A DNA stretch of 10,750 nucleotides from Anaerolineales bacterium UBA6668 (GTDB lineage: Bacteria; Chloroflexota; Anaerolineae; Anaerolineales; UBA6668). Both the position numbers and the translations under genes were made by a program. This document shows positions 6,432 through 10,750 of the stretch, piece by piece (the first letter of the stretch is position 1; every line of letters starts with the position of its first letter). The stretch covers positions 24,126-34,875 of the forward strand of contig DKKK01000179.1 in the NCBI GenBank assembly GCA_002455215.1. The letters are read 5' to 3'. The notes under the pieces are model-generated. The model saw nothing but the letters and a program-made list of their open reading frames with translations, did no database searches and had not been told where the DNA came from.

Positions 6432-8378
6432 ATGATTCGCCGTTCCTTACCCATCCTATTCCTTCTGCTGGCTTGTGCCCTGCGTTTGCATTGGCTCGGG
6501 CATCAAAGTTTTTGGAACGATGAAGGCAACTCTGCCCGTTTGGTAGAACGCTCAATACCCACCCTGCTTGCGGGAGCGGCTGGCGATATCCATCCGCCGG
6601 GTTACTACCTGCTACTGGCAGGCTGGCGCGGTTGGGTAGGGACAACTGAATTTGGCTTGCGCAGTTTGAGTGCCCTGCAAGGCATTCTCAGCTTGGCAGT
6701 TTTGTACGGTGTGGCAAAGCGCTGGTTTGGGCGCACAACGGCAAATGCAACCCTACTGCTGGCGGCAATCAATCCACTGCTGGTTTATTACAGCCAAGAA
6801 GCGCGGATGTATGCCCAACTCGGCTTATCTGCCAGCCTGCTCTTGGCAAGCGCCGCCAGCTTCCTGCAAAAGCCTACCTTTCGTAGCACCCTTTGGCTGT
6901 CGCTTGCTACCGCCGCCGGGCTGTACACCCATTATGCCTTTCCACTGCTACTGTTCGCTGTACTTGCCGGATTAGCCATTGCCTGGCTGGTGCAAGCTCG
7001 CTCACAGTCAAACATTTCTGCCTTCATCCGCCCCATGCTCCTACTGGCAAGCGCACAGGGCTTAGCGTTGATATTCTTTTTGCCGTGGCTGGGCATTGCC
7101 TGGCGACAAGTGCGTGGTTGGCCCCTAACCGCGGGTAGCGCCGTAACGTGGCAAGCAGGGCTGATGCGCCTGTGGCAGTGGCTTTGGCTAGGGCAAACTG
7201 TCAGCGTGAGCGAGCGCACGCTCTTGGCAGGTTTGTTGGCATTTGCGGTGTTGGTGGGAGTCGGCTGGTGGTGGGATGGGCTTGCAAACTGGCGTGGCAA
7301 GTGGTTGGCATTGAGTGCGGCACTCCTGCCCAGCTTATTTTTACTCACCCGTGGGTTGACCGCCCCACAATACGCCAAATTTTTGCTGATGTGTGTGCCG
7401 GCTTGGCTATTGCTAGCCGGGCATGGACTGGCGGTGCTCGGACAGGTTGGCTGGCAAGCGATGTGCGCCCTAAATCCACGCAATACCTGCCGCGTTCCAC
7501 TCGGCACAGCCTTGCTGGGTGCGGGGCTGGGCTTTGCCGCTCTAGCGGTGGTGTTTCACAGTGTGGGTTCACTGCAAAATTTGTACACCAACCCTACCTT
7601 TGCGCGGGCTGATTACCGCGCTATCGCTAACCAGATCCGCAAAACCGCCACCGCACAAGACACCATCCTACTGGTTGCGCCCAATCAATGGGAAGTATTC
7701 ACTTACTATTACCCAGACAATCCGCAAATCTTGCCCCTCCCCCGCACTCGCCCATTGGCAGTGGATACGACTTTGGCAGAATTGCAACAAACCAGCGCTC
7801 GTTCACGCTACATTTACACGCTATTTTGGGGAGCAGAACAAGCAGACCCGCAAGGCGTCATTGAAACTTGGCTAGCGGCAAATCTCTTTAAAGTGAGTGA
7901 ACGCTGGGTCGGAGATGTGCGCTTTGGCACGTGGAGTGTGCCCCTGCAAACCGATGTGCCAGCCACGCCCAGCCACACCCCATTTACCGATTCATCTGCG
8001 GGCGCATCCATCCTGCTCGAAAATTTCACCCTGTCAGGCACGACCTTTGCACCGGGAGAGATTGTGCAAGTGGCGCTCTCTTGGACAAGCGCACAGGTTC
8101 TAACCCGCCGTTACAAAGTTTTTGTGCATTTCACACCACAGCCGGGGCAACCCCCACTCGCACAGTCAGACAGTGAACCGGCTGGCGGTACGGCAATGAC
8201 CACAAATTGGCAAGCCCACCAACCCGTGCGCGATTTGCATGGCATCATCTTGCCAGAAAACCTGCCATCCGGTGACTATTGGCTGGTTTTAGGACTCTAT
8301 GATAGTGAGAGTTCTGTGCGCTTGCGTTTGCCAGATGGCACAGACCGCTTGGCGCTTGCCCAAATTACCGTTCGTTAG
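6432..8378 (+). CDS. Glycosyltransferase family 39-like (PMT/ArnT-type) integral membrane protein with C-terminal beta-rich extracytoplasmic domain
   Basis: Enzymes of this GT-C type move sugars from a polyprenyl-phosphate donor to proteins or lipids on the outer face of the membrane. The 648-residue product has an N-terminal hydrophobic segment (about 5-22), then the first-loop acidic pair D30-E31 in FWNDEGN, the DIHPPGYY motif (52-59) and YSQEARMY (120-127), all typical of the GT39/PMT_2 group. About ten hydrophobic segments extend to residue 380. The remaining 270 residues are hydrophilic: a mixed region, then a beta-rich domain (about 525-648, ending LRLPDGTDRLALAQITVR). I recall such tails in Chloroflexota members. 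Acceptor and donor cannot be told. The ATG at 6432 lacks a clear Shine-Dalgarno sequence. The product of the next gene is also predicted outside the membrane, but a functional link is unproven. Confidence 0.85.
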   Translation: MIRRSLPILFLLLACALRLHWLGHQSFWNDEGNSARLVERSIPTLLAGAAGDIHPPGYYLLLAGWRGWVGTTEFGLRSLSALQGILSLAVLYGVAKRWFGRTTANATLLLAAINPLLVYYSQEARMYAQLGLSASLLLASAASFLQKPTFRSTLWLSLATAAGLYTHYAFPLLLFAVLAGLAIAWLVQARSQSNISAFIRPMLLLASAQGLALIFFLPWLGIAWRQVRGWPLTAGSAVTWQAGLMRLWQWLWLGQTVSVSERTLLAGLLAFAVLVGVGWWWDGLANWRGKWLALSAALLPSLFLLTRGLTAPQYAKFLLMCVPAWLLLAGHGLAVLGQVGWQAMCALNPRNTCRVPLGTALLGAGLGFAALAVVFHSVGSLQNLYTNPTFARADYRAIANQIRKTATAQDTILLVAPNQWEVFTYYYPDNPQILPLPRTRPLAVDTTLAELQQTSARSRYIYTLFWGAEQADPQGVIETWLAANLFKVSERWVGDVRFGTWSVPLQTDVPATPSHTPFTDSSAGASILLENFTLSGTTFAPGEIVQVALSWTSAQVLTRRYKVFVHFTPQPGQPPLAQSDSEPAGGTAMTTNWQAHQPVRDLHGIILPENLPSGDYWLVLGLYDSESSVRLRLPDGTDRLALAQITVR

Positions 8379-8409
8379 TGTTTTTTTGCAACTTGCACAA
8401 TTTTGTTTT

Positions 8410-10569
8410 ATGAGCAATTTCCTTTTTATTTTTCAACGGCTCAATCAATTTTTTCCAGTCTTGGCAGTAGGGGTTTGTATGTGCTTGGCGACGATTGCCT
8501 GCCAACTACCGGAAAACCTGCAACCCCAAGCAGTGGCAACCGCCACCCCGCTCGGTGTGGAAGAAGTACGCCAACTGATTGAAGACGGCTATCGGCACTA
8601 CAAGGCAGGGAATTTCAAAATTGCCGAAGCGTCTTTCACCTTAGCCCTCGACCGTGACCCGCAGAACGCCGATGCACATTATGGCAAGGGAGCTTCCTTA
8701 CTGGCGCTGGGCGACTTTGCAGAAGCCAAGCAAGCCCTAGACAAAGCAATTGAGTATAACTACCAACCGCTCACCTTTGCCTACCAAACCCGTGGGGCAA
8801 TCTGGCTGGAACTCAAAGAGCCTCAACAAGCCTTGTCCGATTTTCAAGAAGGGGTGCGCTTATCGCCACAAGATGCCGCCGCCTACTACAATCGCGGACG
8901 AGCCTACAACGCGCTGAAAGATTACCTGAAAGCGGTTGCCGATTTTAACCGCGCTATCGAACTGGATATTACACAGTCCGCTTTTTATACAGAACGTGCC
9001 AACGCCTATGTTGGCTTGGGCGATTTGGAACTGGCAATGGCAGATTTTGGGCGGGCGATTCAGATTGCCCCCAATGATGGGTTGGCATACCTAAGCCGCG
9101 CCCAGGCCTACCTGCACCAAAAAGAGTTTGCCAACGCCGCACTGGATTTGGGTAAGGTAACAGAGCTAGAGCCACAAAACGCCAATGCCTACTATCTGCT
9201 GGCTGTTGCCTTAAATGGCACATCTAACAAATTTCAAGAAGCTTTGCAAGCGGCGGCACAAGCGCAAGTGTTGGGGTATCAGCCTGAGTCGAATTTGGCG
9301 GCGGTACGCGGTATTGCTTACCAGCAGTTGGGACAGACCGACAGCGCCATTGCCGAGCTAACCCAAGCCATCCAAGCATCACCCACTGCGGAAGTTTATT
9401 TTCATCTGGCAAGCGCATTGGTGGACAAGAAGGAATTTGCCCAAGCCATGCCCTATTTTGACCAAGCGGTGCAAATGGACGCACAAAATGCGGCATATGT
9501 GATGGCTCGCGGTATTAACCGCCACCGCCAAAATGACATTGAAGGGGCAATCGCCGACTACACCCAAGCGCTCAACCTAGACCCACAATTGGCAACCGGT
9601 TATTACAATCGCGGCTTAGCCTATCGCACCGTAGATGGCGCTTTGGCTTTACAAGATTTAAACAAGGCAATTGAACTAAAACCCGACTATGATGTGGCTT
9701 ATTTTAGTCGTGGCAATGTGCAACACACGCTGGGTAATTACACCGCCGCCGTCAGCGATTTTGAAAAAGCCCTTTCATTGGGATTTGCCCGCCCTAGTTT
9801 GGCATGGTTTGGCAAGGGGTTGGCATTGCAAGCATTGGCAAATTATGCTGAAGCCAAAACGGCGCTGGATGAAGCCATTCGCCTAGACCCCAGCAATGTA
9901 TTGGCGTATTATCAACGAAGCGAAGTCTTTACCCAACTTGGCGAAACTGCCGCCGCAGAAGCCGATTTGCAAGTTTATGCTCAAAACGCCCCGCAAACGC
10001 TAGAAACCTACCTGAACCTGACTGCCGCCTACCGCAAAGCGGGCTTGTTCGAGCAAGCACTTGCCGCACTCTCCAGCGCGATAGCCTTGAACCCAACTGA
10101 CCTAACCTTGCTCATTCAACGTGGCGACTTGTACATGAGTCAGCAGAACTATACTGCCGCCCTTGCCGATTTTGACGCGGCTATCAATACCAACCCAACC
10201 TTTGCGCTGGCATATGGCAGTCGTGGGGTTCTACACTGGCAGGAGAAAAATTACGAGCAAGCACTTGCCGATTTGGGCAAAGCCATTGAGTATGAGTATA
10301 GCCCGCTGAGCTGGGCATATACCAGCCGTGCGAGTGTGTATAGCGAGCAATTGTTGTGGAACGAAGCCATTGCCGACTACACCGAAGCCCTAGAAATAGA
10401 TGCGAACTATACGCGGGCACTGCTGGGGCGCGGACTGGCTTATCAGGCAATTGATAACCGTGACCCGGCATTGGCAGATTTACGGCGCGTGCTGGAGTTG
10501 GAAACAGACCCGGCTTTGCGCCAACAAGCCGAACAGCACATTGCCGAGATTGAAGGGCTATCTCGCTAA
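8410..10569 (+). CDS. Tetratricopeptide-repeat lipoprotein (about 19 TPR units)
   Basis: TPR solenoids bind proteins and scaffold complexes; no enzymatic function is seen. From the ATG at 8410 the product is 719 residues, with a hydrophobic N-terminus (about 14-30) ending in T-I-A-C31, an acceptable though imperfect lipobox. A short Ala/Thr/Pro/Gln linker leads to about 19 consecutive 33-36-residue TPR-like units from residue 53 to the C-terminus, many with the G-Y...A..DF..AI.L.P pattern. The frame is open back to 8299 inside the GT39-like gene. The 8410 start is preferred because it keeps a complete lipoprotein signal and begins 31 bp after that gene's stop. It lacks a Shine-Dalgarno sequence, whereas the ATG at 8479 has AGGGG but would destroy the signal peptide, so the start is uncertain. 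It is probably co-transcribed with the GT39-like gene. Confidence 0.88.
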   Translation: MSNFLFIFQRLNQFFPVLAVGVCMCLATIACQLPENLQPQAVATATPLGVEEVRQLIEDGYRHYKAGNFKIAEASFTLALDRDPQNADAHYGKGASLLALGDFAEAKQALDKAIEYNYQPLTFAYQTRGAIWLELKEPQQALSDFQEGVRLSPQDAAAYYNRGRAYNALKDYLKAVADFNRAIELDITQSAFYTERANAYVGLGDLELAMADFGRAIQIAPNDGLAYLSRAQAYLHQKEFANAALDLGKVTELEPQNANAYYLLAVALNGTSNKFQEALQAAAQAQVLGYQPESNLAAVRGIAYQQLGQTDSAIAELTQAIQASPTAEVYFHLASALVDKKEFAQAMPYFDQAVQMDAQNAAYVMARGINRHRQNDIEGAIADYTQALNLDPQLATGYYNRGLAYRTVDGALALQDLNKAIELKPDYDVAYFSRGNVQHTLGNYTAAVSDFEKALSLGFARPSLAWFGKGLALQALANYAEAKTALDEAIRLDPSNVLAYYQRSEVFTQLGETAAAEADLQVYAQNAPQTLETYLNLTAAYRKAGLFEQALAALSSAIALNPTDLTLLIQRGDLYMSQQNYTAALADFDAAINTNPTFALAYGSRGVLHWQEKNYEQALADLGKAIEYEYSPLSWAYTSRASVYSEQLLWNEAIADYTEALEIDANYTRALLGRGLAYQAIDNRDPALADLRRVLELETDPALRQQAEQHIAEIEGLSR

Positions 10570-10629
10570 GATTATTCGTACTGCTCAGGCATAGTGAAAC
10601 AAACAATGATGTAGGGTTGTCCCCAGATG

Positions 10630-10643
10630 AGTGGGAAACCACT
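10630..10643. terminator. Weak hairpin with GAAA tetraloop after the TPR gene
   Basis: AGTGG (10630-10634) and CCACT (10639-10643) close a GAAA loop, followed by only TT before A-rich sequence. It lies 60 bp after the TPR stop. The short stem and missing T-run make it a poor intrinsic terminator, so it is listed only as a candidate. Confidence 0.25.
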
Positions 10644-10690
10644 TTAAAATAACACCCATCAAAATTCAGCGTAATCTCTCAGTCCGAAAA

Positions 10691-10709
10691 ATCTGTGTTA
10701 AGGACAGAT
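10691..10709. repeat. Short inverted repeat near the right edge
   Basis: ATCTGT (10691-10696) and ACAGAT (10704-10709) flank a 7-nt spacer. A further AATCTG/CAGATT pair (10690-10695 and 10742-10747) lies around it. On the minus strand a short frame is open from the right edge to a TGA at 10668-10666, but its 27 codons show nothing recognisable. The feature may belong to a larger element outside the window. Confidence 0.35.
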
Positions 10710-10750
10710 GGGCTTTACCGACACACCCCTGATTCGGTACGCAGATTGGA

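Noticed and set aside
6932..7507. Minus-strand open frame of 191 codons inside the GT39-like gene
   Set aside because: It is antisense to a gene with clear motifs and many membrane helices, has no recognisable domain, and its composition is what the opposite strand of that gene would give.
7148..7612. Plus-strand frame of 154 codons within the GT39-like gene
   Set aside because: It is an out-of-frame reading of the transmembrane region with no domain signs.
8299..8409. Longer TPR protein start inside the GT39-like gene
   Set aside because: It would put extra residues before the lipoprotein signal sequence; the ATG at 8410 gives a normal signal peptide.

Overview
The window most likely comes from a bacterium of the phylum Chloroflexota (Anaerolineae or Chloroflexia-like), though the sequence does not prove this. 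Three things point there: a heme O synthase gene immediately behind a small secreted protein with a His-Asn-Gly-Gly-Thr mature start; a glycosyltransferase-39-type membrane protein with a beta-rich C-terminal extension; and a large TPR lipoprotein. I recall these from that phylum. No rRNA, tRNA, CRISPR array, transposase or prophage gene was seen.

Layout. (1) Bases 1-1443, minus strand: most of hsdM, the methyltransferase subunit of a type I restriction-modification system, closely resembling EcoR124I (type IC) HsdM and cut by the left edge. (2) 1444-1768: divergent intergenic region with a good promoter for hsdM. (3) 1769-3412, plus: phosphoglucomutase (pgm). (4) 3413-3607: intergenic region with a strong 14-bp inverted repeat and an extended -10 promoter for the next gene. 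(5) 3608-4789: cytochrome P450. (6) A four-copy 12-bp tandem repeat directly after the P450 stop. (7) 4885-5481: small secreted, C-terminally anchored YtkA/FixH-like protein containing five 18-bp coding repeats. (8) 5451-6347: heme O synthase (ctaB), overlapping the previous gene by 31 bp. (9) 6432-8378: GT39-like polytopic membrane protein behind its own TATAAT box. (10) 8410-10569: TPR lipoprotein with about 19 repeats. (11) 10570-10750: non-coding tail with small hairpins.

How the genes fit together. The anchored secreted protein and CtaB are translationally linked and probably serve assembly of a heme-copper (aa3-type) cytochrome oxidase. The P450 just upstream is another heme protein, but it has its own promoter and no ferredoxin or reductase partner in the window. 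Pgm (glucose-1-P/glucose-6-P interconversion) and the GT39-like enzyme belong to carbohydrate and envelope metabolism. hsdM belongs to a separate defence operon running off the left edge. Apart from hsdM, all genes lie on the plus strand.

I see no convincing undescribed multi-gene system. The points most worth a second look are the P450 I-helix with valine where an acid is expected, the repeat array over the P450 stop codon and its resemblance to the coding repeat in the next gene, the strong hairpin without a U-tract after pgm, and the possible N-terminal copper-binding histidine of the protein before CtaB.
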